This document shows, one piece after another, positions 17,789 through 34,483 of a DNA stretch of 64,000 bases. Each line of letters starts with the position of its first letter. Within the stretch, counting starts at the first letter, position 1. This DNA comes from Brachynemurus nebulosus. Its lineage: Eukaryota > Arthropoda > Insecta > Neuroptera > Myrmeleontidae. The stretch lies in NCBI GenBank assembly GCA_035578155.1, contig JAPWDM010000017.1, forward strand, positions 4,848,482-4,912,481. Reading direction: 5' to 3'. Below the pieces are notes generated by a model. The model was not told where the DNA came from. It searched no databases and saw nothing but the letters and a program-made list of their open reading frames with translations. The position numbers and the translations under genes are program-made.

Positions 17789-18481
17789 CTACCATATAGG
17801 GTTGCCAACTTTTTTTAGAAAAATAAAGTATCTAACCTTCTGAATAAGAAAAAATAAGGTATTTGTCAGAAAAAGAAGTATTTTCAGTATTTTCTTTCAT
17901 TATTAAATTTTATACATATTTTTTTGTGTTTTTAGCACATGCTAACAATTTTTGGTTATCTATGAACGTTTCATAGCTAGTTTCACAATCTAAGTTTAGA
18001 TTTAAATAAATAAATAATTCATTTTCTATTAACTTTATGGAGGATCTATTTCTCCCTGCTCGCCACTTCACATTCATCATCGAAAAAAATCTCTCAATGA
18101 AAGCTAGGATTGCGAGAATAGAGAACAAATAAAAAATAATTTTGTAAGCTATTAAAATGGTAAGTTATCACACGCATTTTTAAGTATAGGTATATTGCCG
18201 TTTTTCAACAGTATTTTTCTTTACAAATTCTTTGTTATTATTAGTAAATTTTTTCTGGATTTCTTTGAGTATCGATTCAGAATACTGCTCAATCATCCAT
18301 CTTAATATATCGTTTGGGAATTACGTATCGGATAGTTTTGTTTAGTGAAATCACAGTCAAGATTCAAAATAAAGTATTTTAGCATACCTACTTTATTTTT
18401 ATGCAAAAGTATAAAGTATGTTTGTGAAAAATAAAGTAGGATACTTTATTATAAAGTATGGTTGGCAACCCTACTACCATA
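17789..18481. mobile_element. hAT-type DNA transposon remnant with 8-bp target duplication
   Basis: The element itself is 17797-18473. Its termini are TAGGGTTGCCAAC at the left and the complement GTTGGCAACCCTA at the right. It is flanked by the exact 8-bp direct repeat CTACCATA at 17789-17796 and 18474-18481. Eight-bp duplications and AGGGTTGCC-like ends are hallmarks of the hAT superfamily. At 677 bp it is internally deleted but keeps a piece of transposase on the minus strand. The right part repeats short AAAGTA-type words (ATAAAGTA, TACTTTAT). Confidence 0.88.
17910..18128 (-). pseudogene. hAT transposase C-terminal (dimerisation) domain remnant
   Basis: This 72-codon fragment lies inside the hAT element. 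It reads ERFFSMMNVKWRAGRNRSS followed by SIKLIENELFIYLNLN, matching the usual hAT C-terminal layout (an ERxFS-x-MN core, a W and RNR motif, then a hydrophobic helix containing an ELxIxxN-like segment). It ends near a KKY tail that is common in this family. The catalytic DDE core and zinc finger are absent, so it cannot be functional. Family assignment is from motif recall, not a search. Confidence 0.7.
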
Positions 18482-19492
18482 CCATATCCCCCCCCCCTAT
18501 CCATAGAGCTGCGACCGTGAGTTACGCCCATGGTACTACGGAGATCTAGCAGCACGTACTGACAAACCACGCTTATATTTATTATATATAATTATGTTGA
18601 TTACATTGAGAAAACTACTTTTATATTCAAAAAATAATTTTAAAAGTGAATCAAGCGTCCTACCAAATCGTACTTGCTCAAATAGTGTTTACCCTATACA
18701 GTAAGTCATTTTTAAACACGGATTAGTTGTAATAGCATGTGAGAGCAGACAATTCTGAAAAATGTGTAAGGTAGAAGTATAGTTTTCTACATGGTGAAAA
18801 ATATTTTTTGCCAAAAATCGATGATTCAACAGAGTTAGAGGAAAATAAACGATTATGTTTATAACAATATATTACGCCAGAATTTTTAAATTCTGATAAC
18901 TTTCAGATATTCCTGAACGATCATTTTAGCCGACCCTATAAATTTTTTATCATTTAATCTTTTCTTCAAAAAGTATTTATTCAAATAACTGAGAATTTTC
19001 TATTTGTTTTGAAATGGTGACCCCATTAATTGCGTGTTGAAAAAGTAATTGATTAATCCTTATATGCATTAACTTTTGGAATACTTAATACCCAAATCCA
19101 CCTTAAATAAACAAAACAAATCTTTTGTATTCTGAGTGTTAGTTTAGATTGATACGAAGAATATTATCAAAGTACGCCGTGCACCAAATTTTTGTATTCA
19201 AAACGCAAATTTAGCTGCAAATTTTGTTGCTAGTAATTCATGCTAGTAGTTAATTAATAACATTCGAACAAGATACGTTTGTAATATAAAAACTTGCAAT
19301 AAACGAAAGATAGTTTTAATGGAATACTATGTTTGAGATAATTCAGTAAGTTTCAAAGGAAAGGAACAAATTGTGGAACTACGTATTATAATGACACAGA
19401 GTTTTGTTCTTGTTTTCTTACATTGAGTTTACTACAGAACAGTTATTTCATCAAACAATTTAAACAAATATTGAAAATATTTAAAGTTTTAA
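18482..19492. other. Sox intron, no gene recognised
   Basis: Begins with a C-run at 18488-18497 and continues as AT-rich sequence without recognisable structure. Confidence 0.5.
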
Positions 19493-19525
19493 TTACTTTG
19501 TCAATTTCACGAAAATACTATTCTT

Positions 19526-19570
19526 TTTACTTAACACGTTTTCAGCCCTTTCGGCCATCACCAGAGTAAA
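19526..19570 (-). ncRNA. Hammerhead-ribozyme-like motif, core mutated
   Basis: On the minus strand TTTACT, CTGGTGA, a GGCC/GGCT stem, GAAA, AACGTGTT and AGTAAA follow in hammerhead order. Stem I (TTTACT with AGTAAA) is intact, but the invariant CTGATGA box reads CTGGTGA. The mutated core should abolish or reduce cleavage. It is the inverted partner of the intact version at 23059-23103. Confidence 0.6.
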
Positions 19571-21036
19571 TTGATGAAAATAAAATGAAGAGAATCCATA
19601 GCTAAGAAGATGCGTAGGGTGTAATATTATTGAAAGTAAATTGGAAAAAACCCATAAATTTTGTTTCGGAACAACTGCACGTGCGAAGTTAAAAGCAATC
19701 AAAAAACCAGTTTGTAGGTACCGACATGGTTATTTTTACCTAATATTGTGACCGTTCTAAATGGCTTGCTTATGAATAAATTAAACTAGGGGTGTCCAAA
19801 AATTATTGAAAGTTTGATGTAATTATATTCGTTTGGAAATTTGTTTTCAATAAAGGGGAATTATTTAGATCATTTTGATCGTTTAAAACTTCTACTTGTG
19901 GGTCACTGTACAGTCTATTAATTTCCCCAGAGCCCCTAAAAGATTCAGTTTTATACCCTTCTGACAAACGTGTAGAACTTTTGGTTTATGATCCATTCTG
20001 GGGAAATGACCTGTTTCCAAGATATGTAGACCGAAATTTGAGTCGAGAATTTGTGAACCAATGTGCTCCTTATATCTTGTGTCGAAACTTCGTCCCGTTT
20101 ATCCCACATATTTGGCGTTACATTGGGAACAGTCCAAGCGGTAGGCCCCACTCTGTTTTAGTGGATCAGTTTTTTCTTTGGTGTTGTAGAGAAAACGGCC
20201 AAGGTTCCAACTGAATGAAAAGCTGGTGATATATAATATATTGTAAACCGGTTACCAATTTTATGTGAGATGACACCTAAGAATGAAAGGGATACATGAT
20301 GTTTTGGGTCTGGATCAATTGTAAATGAAGGATATATTTGCTCAATGGTGACTTTATGCTGTTTTTTACGGATGAGTTCATCTATTAATTGTGTTGAAAG
20401 ACCGTTGTTAAGGGCCATTTGTTTTATCGTGTTTAGTTCTGTTTTTCGATCTTTTGGTAGAAGTGGAATGGAGAAAGCTCTATGAATCATTATTGAACGG
20501 TATGCTGCTAATTTATGGCATCCGGGGTTAAAAGAGGTTTGCGATAGATATTATATGTAAATTTATTGGTGCTTTTATGAACGGTAATGTCTAAAAAATT
20601 GATGCTACTGTTTTCTTCTATTTCTTTGGTCAATTGGATTTTAGGGTGGATGTTGTCAAGATATTTTAGATTGTTGTCCAGTTGGCGATCTGTTCCTTTG
20701 AAACCAACTAAGATGTCATCTACATAGCGAAACCAAAAAAAAAAAATGTGTTTTTTAGAAATTTGACTTTGTAAGACAGAAGTTTCAAAATTGTTCATGA
20801 AGATTTCGACTAAGTGTGGACTTAGGAGGGAACCCATTGGGACACCAGAATTCCGAATGTACCAAAAAAGATAATTAAAAAAAGACTGACTAACCCCTGT
20901 CTTAATATACTTTTCTAGGTACAGAGTATCCGATCAATCTTTTTGACATAAAAATACGTAGATATTAAAATGGTTTGGAAAATGAATTCAGTTAACAAAA
21001 GTACGTACAATGCTTGCAAAATTTATAATTTTTACG

Positions 21037-21113
21037 TCCTCGGGTTTTTGGCACCCGTCGATTTCTGGCGCCCGAGGCAGTCGCCTAGTTTGCCTATATG
21101 GTCGCGCCGGCCC
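21037..21113 (-). mobile_element. hAT-like transposon end fragment
   Basis: On the minus strand the fragment starts CAGGGCCGGCGCGACCATAT and continues with AGGC-rich and CTGCCT-rich words ending in GGGCGCC. This arrangement is widespread at hAT termini. A matching opposite end was not found, so it is a one-ended remnant. It lies in the foreign segment that interrupts the Penelope-like pseudogene. Confidence 0.5.
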
Positions 21114-21322
21114 TGCTTATTATTTATTATTAATGTTAGTTATAAAAATGTTTACATGTCAGGAAATAAAATAACAATTTACATAGAATTAAAAAACAAA
21201 TTACATTACAGACAATTACCAGAAGTCAGAATTTGATCATTAAATTTAAAATAATTCTGTTCAAGGCACAGTGAAAATGAATCCATAATTTCTTTTTGTA
21301 GAGGTGTAGGGGAATTATTATT

Positions 21323-22368
21323 ATTATTATTATTTTTTTTTTTTTTGATTAAAATTGGGGTACTGCTGCTGGTGGATGGCGCGGCCAGCAGCACCCGGCG
21401 GCATCGCCAACTAAGGGCATGCGCCGCCAGACACGGTAAAATAAAAACAACACATAAAGACAGGAACACATAAATGCAATAGACAAAGGACAAACATACA
21501 CATAATAAAATTCAACGATGGACCCTGCCATCCCAGGGCTTCAAAAAGAGTGGACAGTCCCCGGTGGCGGCACGCTAAGTGCTAGCCACAGCGTCCGGCC
21601 ACCAAGGTCTGAAAACCAACGATGAAACTCCGAGGTGTAAAGGGCCTCGGAGTGGAGACAACTGACTAGAAAACACTCAAAAAATTTATCAGACAATATT
21701 AAAAAAAAATCTTATTACGTCACTGGGGAACCACAGGCCGACCAGTGACGCAATAAGTAGTTAAAAACAATACCGCTGAAGGACCACAGCAGCAAGCCCA
21801 CAGCGGCACAACAAAATAACACAGATAAGATTAAAAAAAAAGTGATGTACCACCTCGGGTGGAAAAGGTACCTCAGTGGTACATCATTAAAACAAAACAG
21901 ATTAAAAGCAATCTTATTAAAAAACGAAAACAACAATATCACAGATTTCGGAAACTTTATAGCTCTGCGACACGATTCCGCTCTCCATAGTCTCGACAAT
22001 TCCGGAATGGCTTCGCCAACATCTAGGAACTCACACGTGTAGGGACAGTGACATCTGATTACTGAGCAACATGTACTGTTCTGTCAGATAGCTGATTACT
22101 GGGTACATGTGCCGTTCTGTCAGATGTCGGGGTCAACCCACACGGGAGACTGGTACGATGACTAGGCCACGTTCGTCCGAGTCGAGGCTATAGAGAACGG
22201 GACAGTGCCACAGAGTATCACAGAACGGCAATCTGACCTATGTTCGTATTACTTCGACGGGGCGGAAGCCGCCACATCGACGCCCACGAACGCATCCGTA
22301 CGAGGGACGACGACGTCTCCTTACTGAGCGAGCTCGCTCAAGCCGTTCGGGCAGACGTCGACTCGTAT
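21323..22368 (-). mobile_element. Structured non-coding retroelement, copy 1 (5'-truncated)
   Basis: The insertion is flanked by the 19-bp direct repeat GTGTAGGGGAATTATTATT at 21304-21322 and 22369-22387. It ends (minus strand) in AATCAAAAAAAAAAAAAA, a poly(A) tail beside the duplication. It is about 90% identical to the longer plus-strand copy at 58154-59650 but lacks about 455 bp of its 5' end. Tail, long duplication and 5' truncation indicate target-primed reverse transcription by a LINE machinery. No RT or other protein domain is present. The sequence is GC-rich relative to the window and composed largely of consecutive short hairpins. Confidence 0.88.
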
Positions 22369-22673
22369 GTGTAGGGGAATTATTATTTACCAAAATATTT
22401 TCAATAATTGGGATACAATCTTTAGAAGGAATATTTGAGAACATGTTGGAAATATCAAATGAAATTAATCTAAATGTATTGTGTTGTAACTGTAGGCTGT
22501 CCAGTTTTTTGCACAAATCGACGGAGTTTTTACATGTAAGAAGAAACTCCGTCGTTTGTCAAAAGGGTATAAAACTGAATCTTTTAGAGGCTCTGGAAAT
22601 TAACAGACTAAACAGTGCCCCACAAGTAGAAGTCTTAAACGATCAAAATGATCTAGATAATTCCCCTTTATAA

Positions 22674-22745
22674 TATTACTAGATTTGAGCGTTACTTTAT
22701 GGTATTCCATATTTATAAATAATAAACAAATATTTTTCTTCGCAA
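22674..22745. other. Short insertion between two copies of the Penelope ORF tail
   Basis: About 72 bp separates two copies of a 33-bp segment (AAACGATCAAAATGATCTA...) at 22645-22677 and 22741-22773. It may be a partial tandem duplication or template-switch product. No function is visible. Confidence 0.4.
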
Positions 22746-23058
22746 AACGATCAAAATGATCTAAATAATTCCCCTTTATTGAAAATAAATTTCTAAACGA
22801 ACATAATTACATCAAACTTTCAATAATTTTTAGATACCCCTACTTTAATTTATTCATAAACAAGCCATTTAGAACGATCACAATATTAGGTCAAAATAAC
22901 CATGTTGGTACCTATAAATTGGTTTTATGATTGGTTTTAACTTTGCACGCGCAGTTGTTCCGAAGCAAAATTTATGGGTTTTTCCCAATTTACTTTCAAT
23001 AATATTACATGCTACACATCTTCTTAGCTATAAATTCTCTACATTTTATTTTCATGAA

Positions 23059-23103
23059 TTTACTCTGATGATGGGCGAAAGGGCTGAAAACGCGTTAAGT
23101 AAA
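23059..23103 (+). ncRNA. Hammerhead-ribozyme-like motif, core intact
   Basis: Elements in order: TTTACT (stem I 5' side, 23059-23064), CTGATGA (23065-23071), a short stem II loop, GAAA (23086-23089), a minimal stem III AA-CGCG-TT (23089-23096), A at 23097 as the cleavage-site nucleotide, then AGTAAA (98-103), which pairs perfectly with TTTACT. A 2-bp stem III closed by a four-base loop is the published form of hammerheads in Penelope-like terminal repeats. Self-cleavage is predicted, not shown. Confidence 0.7.
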
Positions 23104-23280
23104 AAGAATAGTATTTTCGTGAAACTGACAAAGTAATTAAAACTTTAAATATTTTCAATATTTAAAATGAAATTTCACAAAGTAAGTCTCTTAACAGTGA
23201 ATTATTTAATTCAAACAAAGCATATTTAAATATCAAATTTATGTATAGCAAACAACAGCCTTCATTTTCATACATCATTT

Positions 23281-28695
<5,415 letters not shown>

Positions 28696-28864
28696 TAGTG
28701 TTTCTCAATCTTTTTACGCTCATAATCAGAAGAAATTTACTTATTCCCTGACAATATTGTTAAAATAAAAACGACATTAAGTTTTTCTTCAAGATTTCAC
28801 GCGGCACACACAGAAAATTTTACGGCACACTAATGTACCACGGCATACCCTTTGAGGAGTACTG
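28696..28864. mobile_element. Short hAT-like MITE
   Basis: The left end TAGTGTTTCTCAATC and right end (complement) CAGTACTCCTCAAAG are imperfect inverted repeats. The interior has a GCGGCACAC...GGCACACTAATGTACC segment. CAGTG(T)TTCTCAA ends with an internal CGGCACAC block are common in small hAT elements of animals. No intact 8-bp duplication was seen. Confidence 0.55.
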
Positions 28865-30091
28865 TTCGATGGATGATATTCTCCTGGGATTATTTTATAC
28901 GGTGACAAAAAGGAACTAAATATGTTGATAAAAGGAAAAATTATTTTACTACAAATTCATATTATTGTCTTCTTACTTCGCGCCAAGGATATTTTTGCTC
29001 CTGTTCCTTTAGAAGTGCATTACAGTGCTGTACAGACACTATACAGTTCAAATTTCAAATTCCCAACAAAAATTATCATCTAACATCGATTTTATATAAC
29101 GTTATAAAATATTGACCGATTGAGTTCTGTTCGCTGATCATTGTTTTATTCGTTGTTTGACATTTTAACGAAGGTTGTGTTTTACTCTATTATGATTTGA
29201 TTGGTTCAGTTCGTCATCATTGGCTGTTAGCAATAACAATATTTTATTGAAATACACACACCAGAGAACTCTGTGTAGTGTCACAGGTCTGCGAACTTAA
29301 AACGTAAAGTTCATTGCACGAACAACCAATGTAATAATCAAATCTATATAATATTTTTGTAAGACAATACAAATAATATAATTTTAAAATTAAATATAAT
29401 ACATGTTTCGAATCAAGTTACAAACGTGTAAAAAGGCGTTTTGCATAACCAGCTCGTCTTTTTTTTTCTTTTTTTAAGTTTGACTGTCGAAAAAAAAGAT
29501 TTTAATTAGACTTTCAAATAATTTTTTTTTAATTTTTTAAATTGAATTTTTTTAGTGTCGTAACTCAGTAACACTTTTTTCAAAATAAATTAATTTACAT
29601 ATCTTCAATTGTATTTTTAATTTGTATTTAATCAGTTCCATAATTTGAATTAAATAATTATTAGATAAATAATACATATTTTCAAATCATAAAAAATTTA
29701 GTAAAATAAATTAGATTTATTATTTAAATTACATAATTTATATATCTGGTGGAATATTAATTAGATGTAACTAATTTATAAAATGTTTAAACTCCTAGAG
29801 AATTTTGACTTTCATTTACAATTACAGTAGCCTCTCACACACGGAATTAGTTTGTCGAGACACTTCGCCCATTACTCTCCACAGATAAACAAAAAAATTG
29901 TCAGGAATCATAATTTCGTAAATGGGCCACAGGTTAAAACTAGTTCGATAAGTATCCTAACCAGCTAAATAAACAGTTTAAATGAATAATGATTGGCTCA
30001 GACAAGGGATTTCCAAATTTCAGTAATTAAACAGAGAACAATTTTTTTTTACTGTCCCGTTCAAGTGCTGCGGGCCTGCGGCCCGTTTTGG
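28865..30091. other. Sox intron, nothing recognised
   Basis: AT-rich sequence with no supported feature. The last 35 bases include the GC hairpin CGGGCCTGCGGCCCG (30071-30085). Confidence 0.5.
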
Positions 30092-30114
30092 GTGTACTGT
30101 GCCCTGTATTTTTA

Positions 30115-30775
<661 letters not shown>

Positions 30776-30777
30776 AT

Positions 30778-33210
30778 ATGGATTTTCACAAAGTAAACCT
30801 GTCTAGTATTAATTATTTGAAAAGTGCTAGTCAAGCAGTACAAATTAAATATTTCTACCGTTTTCATCTAAAACAAAAAGTTTTCTCACAAAACATTTGG
30901 TTCAACAATCAGTGCTTAAAATATAAACTCACTCCAAAATACGTTAATATAAAATCAAATAATTCTAGTGTAACTGCGCAAAAGACAATAGATAAAGCAA
31001 AAGTGTTGTGGTTAAAAGAAGAAAATAAAAAGTGGTTCCTTCAGCGTGATAGTTTTCGTACATATTTAAAACTTTTACATTCCGAACTTTCGTTTAAACT
31101 TCATCCGATAGAATTTGACTTACTAGAAGACAAAATTTATAGTGCAGTTAGTGACATAATTTATAAAAAATACACTCAACAAGTCAAGAAACTAACAAAA
31201 CTTAAACAAAACCAACTAAAACCATTCAGAAATAGTGCTACACCAATATCAAATATTCAGTTTTCCCCACGGGTTGTAAATCTTTCTAATAGTGAATTTT
31301 CAGAAAATGAAATGGCTCTACTTAACAAAGGTAACAAATTTTCTTTTACTCCATCCAACCAGTTAATCAGTAAAGAAAACCTCGCTATCTTTTCAGAACT
31401 TGGTATTCTGAGAAATCAGTCTTTAATCGAAAATCCAGACAGTTTGAAACATCAGATCGCTAAACTTATCTCTGACACAGTTACTCGTTTTCCAAAGTTA
31501 AATTTTAACCATACTTTAAAAACAATCAAACAAAAAATTGATCAAGATAATCTCATCATCACCAAAGCTGATAAAGGTAATACTTCTGTTATTTTATCCA
31601 GAACTGATTATAACAATAAAATTTTATCTTTCTTAAATAGTTCCGATGTCCAAATACTAAATAAAGATCCAACAAATTCCTTTTCTAAAGATATTAAACG
31701 CCACGTTGAAAATTTGAAATTCCTACCATTGTCATCAACTGATAAATACCACCTCATACCGATGAACTCAGAACCACCAAAGTTATACGGGCTTATCAAA
31801 CTCCACAAAGAAAACAATCCTATCAGACCAGTGGTCTCATACTCAAATGCTCCCTGCAAAAAACTCTCAGAATACCTCAATACATCCTTCAAAAACATTA
31901 CACAATTTCAACCCAAATATTCCATAAAAAATTCTGTCGATCTCTGCAACAAATTAAATAGTCTTCACCTTTCACATAGTTCTTTCAGATTAGTTTCTTT
32001 TGACGTGTCTAATATGTTTCCAAGCGTTCCTTCTGATGAATGCATCCCGATTATTCAAAACATTCTAAACAACAAAAATATTTCTTCACATATCCAAAAA
32101 GAACTTTTAAGCTCATTTAAAATTTGTCTTCAACAAAATTATTTCATGTTTAATAACCAAGTTTATTTACAAAATTCTGGTTTACCTATGGGCTCCCCCC
32201 TCAGCCCCCTTCTGGCAGACATCTTCATGGATAACTTAGAACATTCTATTATAAATAATCCACTTTCAAAAAATCATATCATTTTCTGGTTTCGATATGT
32301 TGATGACATCCTGGTCGGTTTCAAAGGTACAGACAGACAGTTGGACAACTATTTAAAATACCTCAATAGTCTTCATAAACAAATTAAATTTACCAAAGAA
32401 ATAGAATCGAACAATTCCATCAATTTCCTAGATATAACTATTAATAGATCAGACACAAAATTCTCATATAAAATCTTTCGCAAACCCACATTCTCAGACA
32501 CTACAATCCCCGCTGATTCACTCACTCCATTTTCTCAAAAAATAGCAGCTTACCGATCTATGCTACATAGAGCTTTCGCTATCCCGCTATCTCCAAAAGA
32601 CCGTGAAAAGGAATTATCGATCATACAACAAATAGCAGTTAACAATGGTTTTGCTCCACACATTATCCAAAAACTAATCCGTAAAAAACAAAGAAGTCTA
32701 GCCATAGAACAAATCTATCCAACTATTCTAACTAATTCGGACTCTAAACATTATATTTCCCTCCCATATCTAGGAAACATCTCTCAAAAAATAGGCAACA
32801 TGTTCTTACAATTTGATCTATATCCCGCTTATCATTCCACACATACTATTGGCCGTTTCCTTTATAACGCTAAAGAAAAATCCGACCCCATGAAGAAATG
32901 TGGAGTTTATCGTCTAGATTGTTCGGAGTGTAACGCGTCTTACATAGGTCAGACTGGTCGAACGTTCGAAACCAGATATAAGGAACATATCACTACCCAG
33001 AAACACATTTCCAACTTTGGTTTACATCTACTAGAAACAGGTCATTCGGTAAAACCCGATCAACAACCCAAAATATTACATATTTGTAAAAAAGGCCGCA
33101 AACTCAACATTTTGGAAGCCCTGGAAATCAACAAATTGAACAAAGATCCAAACCATGTCATCTTGAATGACCAAATTGATTTAAACAAATCGCCTTTATT
33201 AAATCTATAA
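30778..33210 (+). CDS. Penelope-like reverse transcriptase / GIY-YIG endonuclease
   Basis: This single 810-residue ORF should copy the element RNA and cut target DNA. The N-terminal part is basic and Lys/Asn-rich. RT landmarks in order: RPVVSYSNAPCKKLSEYL (motif 2 region), FDVSNMF with catalytic Asp near residue 409, SGLPMGSPLSP, and FRYVDDILVGFKG with the catalytic YVDD at about 507-510; then a thumb/linker. The C-terminal endonuclease has C715xxC718, GVY at 709-711, YIG at 722-724, the QTGRTFETRYKEH helix with Arg near 733, and LEALEI with a candidate catalytic Glu at 780 or 783. Length fits intact Penelope proteins (about 800-850 residues). No stop or frameshift is seen, so the copy may be competent. 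The start ATG directly follows the left terminal repeat. Host genes nearby are not involved. Confidence 0.95.
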   Translation: MDFHKVNLSSINYLKSASQAVQIKYFYRFHLKQKVFSQNIWFNNQCLKYKLTPKYVNIKSNNSSVTAQKTIDKAKVLWLKEENKKWFLQRDSFRTYLKLLHSELSFKLHPIEFDLLEDKIYSAVSDIIYKKYTQQVKKLTKLKQNQLKPFRNSATPISNIQFSPRVVNLSNSEFSENEMALLNKGNKFSFTPSNQLISKENLAIFSELGILRNQSLIENPDSLKHQIAKLISDTVTRFPKLNFNHTLKTIKQKIDQDNLIITKADKGNTSVILSRTDYNNKILSFLNSSDVQILNKDPTNSFSKDIKRHVENLKFLPLSSTDKYHLIPMNSEPPKLYGLIKLHKENNPIRPVVSYSNAPCKKLSEYLNTSFKNITQFQPKYSIKNSVDLCNKLNSLHLSHSSFRLVSFDVSNMFPSVPSDECIPIIQNILNNKNISSHIQKELLSSFKICLQQNYFMFNNQVYLQNSGLPMGSPLSPLLADIFMDNLEHSIINNPLSKNHIIFWFRYVDDILVGFKGTDRQLDNYLKYLNSLHKQIKFTKEIESNNSINFLDITINRSDTKFSYKIFRKPTFSDTTIPADSLTPFSQKIAAYRSMLHRAFAIPLSPKDREKELSIIQQIAVNNGFAPHIIQKLIRKKQRSLAIEQIYPTILTNSDSKHYISLPYLGNISQKIGNMFLQFDLYPAYHSTHTIGRFLYNAKEKSDPMKKCGVYRLDCSECNASYIGQTGRTFETRYKEHITTQKHISNFGLHLLETGHSVKPDQQPKILHICKKGRKLNILEALEINKLNKDPNHVILNDQIDLNKSPLLNL

Positions 33211-33252
33211 CACGGTGCATCTCACGTTTTGTTTTCGAATAGTTTAGTTGAT

Positions 33253-33790
33253 AGGACCCATTTTAAAAATTTTATCCATTCCTGGTAATTAATATTTAAA
33301 TAGCCTTTTTACAATATTTTTGATTTTACTTCATTTAACAAACCTTTTAGTTTAACAAAAGCAGCTACCTGCTGGGTGTAACCCCTCGTGCATATCAACA
33401 GACAGATGTCTGTATGATTTCCTTTGTTTCTGGTAATTGTCGTTCGCCGCTATTTTTACGTGTCTGGTTTTCCCCAGTGTGCTCCGGTCAATTTAATAAT
33501 ATTGGACCTAACCAGTTTTTAAAAATAAATTTTGCTGTAAACTACCTTTGCAAACAATACAAAAATTTTTAATTTTATTGTATACTGTGATTGTATCTGT
33601 CTCTGTCTCTGTCTCTAGCATCCCCCACCAATGCATTATTCGCTCCGATCTATATTATAAATAGTTTTCGCCAAAAAGAGCAATTTTTAGTTAAGTTTTT
33701 TCACCTGATGATGGTGTAAAAGCCGAAAGTCGACTCGTGTTTTTCTGTTATTTTGCTGTGAAAAGTGACAAAGCAACGATACCATATTTA
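33253..33790 (+). repeat. Right terminal repeat (pLTR) of the Penelope-like element
   Basis: By eye identical to 30238-30775, including GTCTCTGTCTCTGTCTC and the hammerhead region, with no indels. Confidence 0.93.
33702..33739 (+). ncRNA. Hammerhead-ribozyme-like motif in right pLTR
   Basis: Same motif as at 30687-30724, shifted by 3015 bp: CTGATGA, GGT/GCC stem, GAAA, AGTCGACT minimal stem III, C, GTG. Two cleavage sites would bracket a unit-length transcript. Confidence 0.7.
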
Positions 33791-34483
33791 TATATATATT
33801 TATTATTTTTATATTTGTTTTACTCTCTCTTATTTTATCTTGTTTTATCTTATCTTATCTTTTATCTTGTTTTTCCTGTTTATTCTACTTCTTCTCACAT
33901 CGTTTTATTGTCTTATTTTATCTCTCTTTTGGATTATCTTGTTGTTTTAATTTTTTCTTTCCTAATGGCGAGCCTTTTGCTCGTTTTGTTATTAATTTTG
34001 TTATTGGTTATTGTTGTTTTTGTTAACGGCGAGCCATTTGCTCGTTTTGTTTTTAATTTTTGTTCCTAATTTTGTTATTGGTTACTGTGATTATGATTCG
34101 TTGAAACAATTGCTGTTTTGTTTTGCTATTGTATTACACATCGTCTTAATATACAAGAGTTTTGCTTTTTTCCTTTTCTTCCGGGCGGACATAAACTGGG
34201 TATCTTGTTGTTTTATGTTATTGATTTCTTATTCCCGGGGAAATTCTGCCCCGCATGACTTGTTTATTTTTTACGGCGATTAAGTCTTTCCGTGTTTTTT
34301 GGATGCCGTGTGTGATTTACCTTATGTCGCGATGAGATGTCATCTATGGCGGTACCGCGACAGGGTTGGTAAAGTAAGCGGAGGGATTTTTTAGTTGGTA
34401 AAAGTTCAACTCGCTCAGTCGGCACCCTGAGTGTATCACTGGATACTTTTACCCTCCACCAAAAAAAAAATGTGTACTGTGCC

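Larger units (their letters stand above)
19850..22537 (-). pseudogene. Penelope-like RT/GIY-YIG ORF, broken
   Basis: Pieces align in order with the intact Penelope ORF at 30778-33210. At 22385-22537 is the RT motif A region (FDISNMF); at about 21215-21322 the segment NNSPTPLQKEIMDSFSLCLE; at 20508-20862 GVPMGS and the catalytic FRYVDDILVG. At 20158-20520 is the linker, in another frame. At about 19975-20160 is a GIY-YIG domain beginning GAYRLDC. Breaks: a 1-kb retroelement insertion, about 350 bp of foreign DNA before GVPMGS, a frameshift near 20518, and an in-frame stop replacing Gln just after the YVG of the endonuclease. It is 5' truncated before the RT finger region. It cannot encode a working protein. 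Confidence 0.85.
19493..23150 (-). mobile_element. Decayed Penelope-like element (family 2), inverted composite
   Basis: The main copy reads on the minus strand from about 22537 down to a terminal repeat at 19493-19870. Its upstream side abuts a head-to-head inverted fragment (about 22545-23150) carrying the end of the same ORF and the same terminal repeat on the plus strand. The junction at 22520-22550 has the short palindrome ACGGAGTT...AAACTCCGT. Such 5'-inverted pieces are known for Penelope elements. The body is interrupted by a structured retroelement (21323-22368) and by foreign DNA at about 20865-21215. On the plus side the ORF tail is partly repeated (22645-22677 and 22741-22773). 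Confidence 0.85.

Noticed and set aside
19493..19702. ORF with a near-identical partner at 22927-23136
   Set aside because: The pair lies in the inverted terminal repeats of the Penelope composite. Similarity is explained by the repeat, and the frame crosses the ribozyme motif.
33737..34283. Hydrophobic ORFs resembling membrane proteins after the Penelope element
   Set aside because: They are translations of T-rich retroelement sequence. Three overlapping frames look equally hydrophobic.
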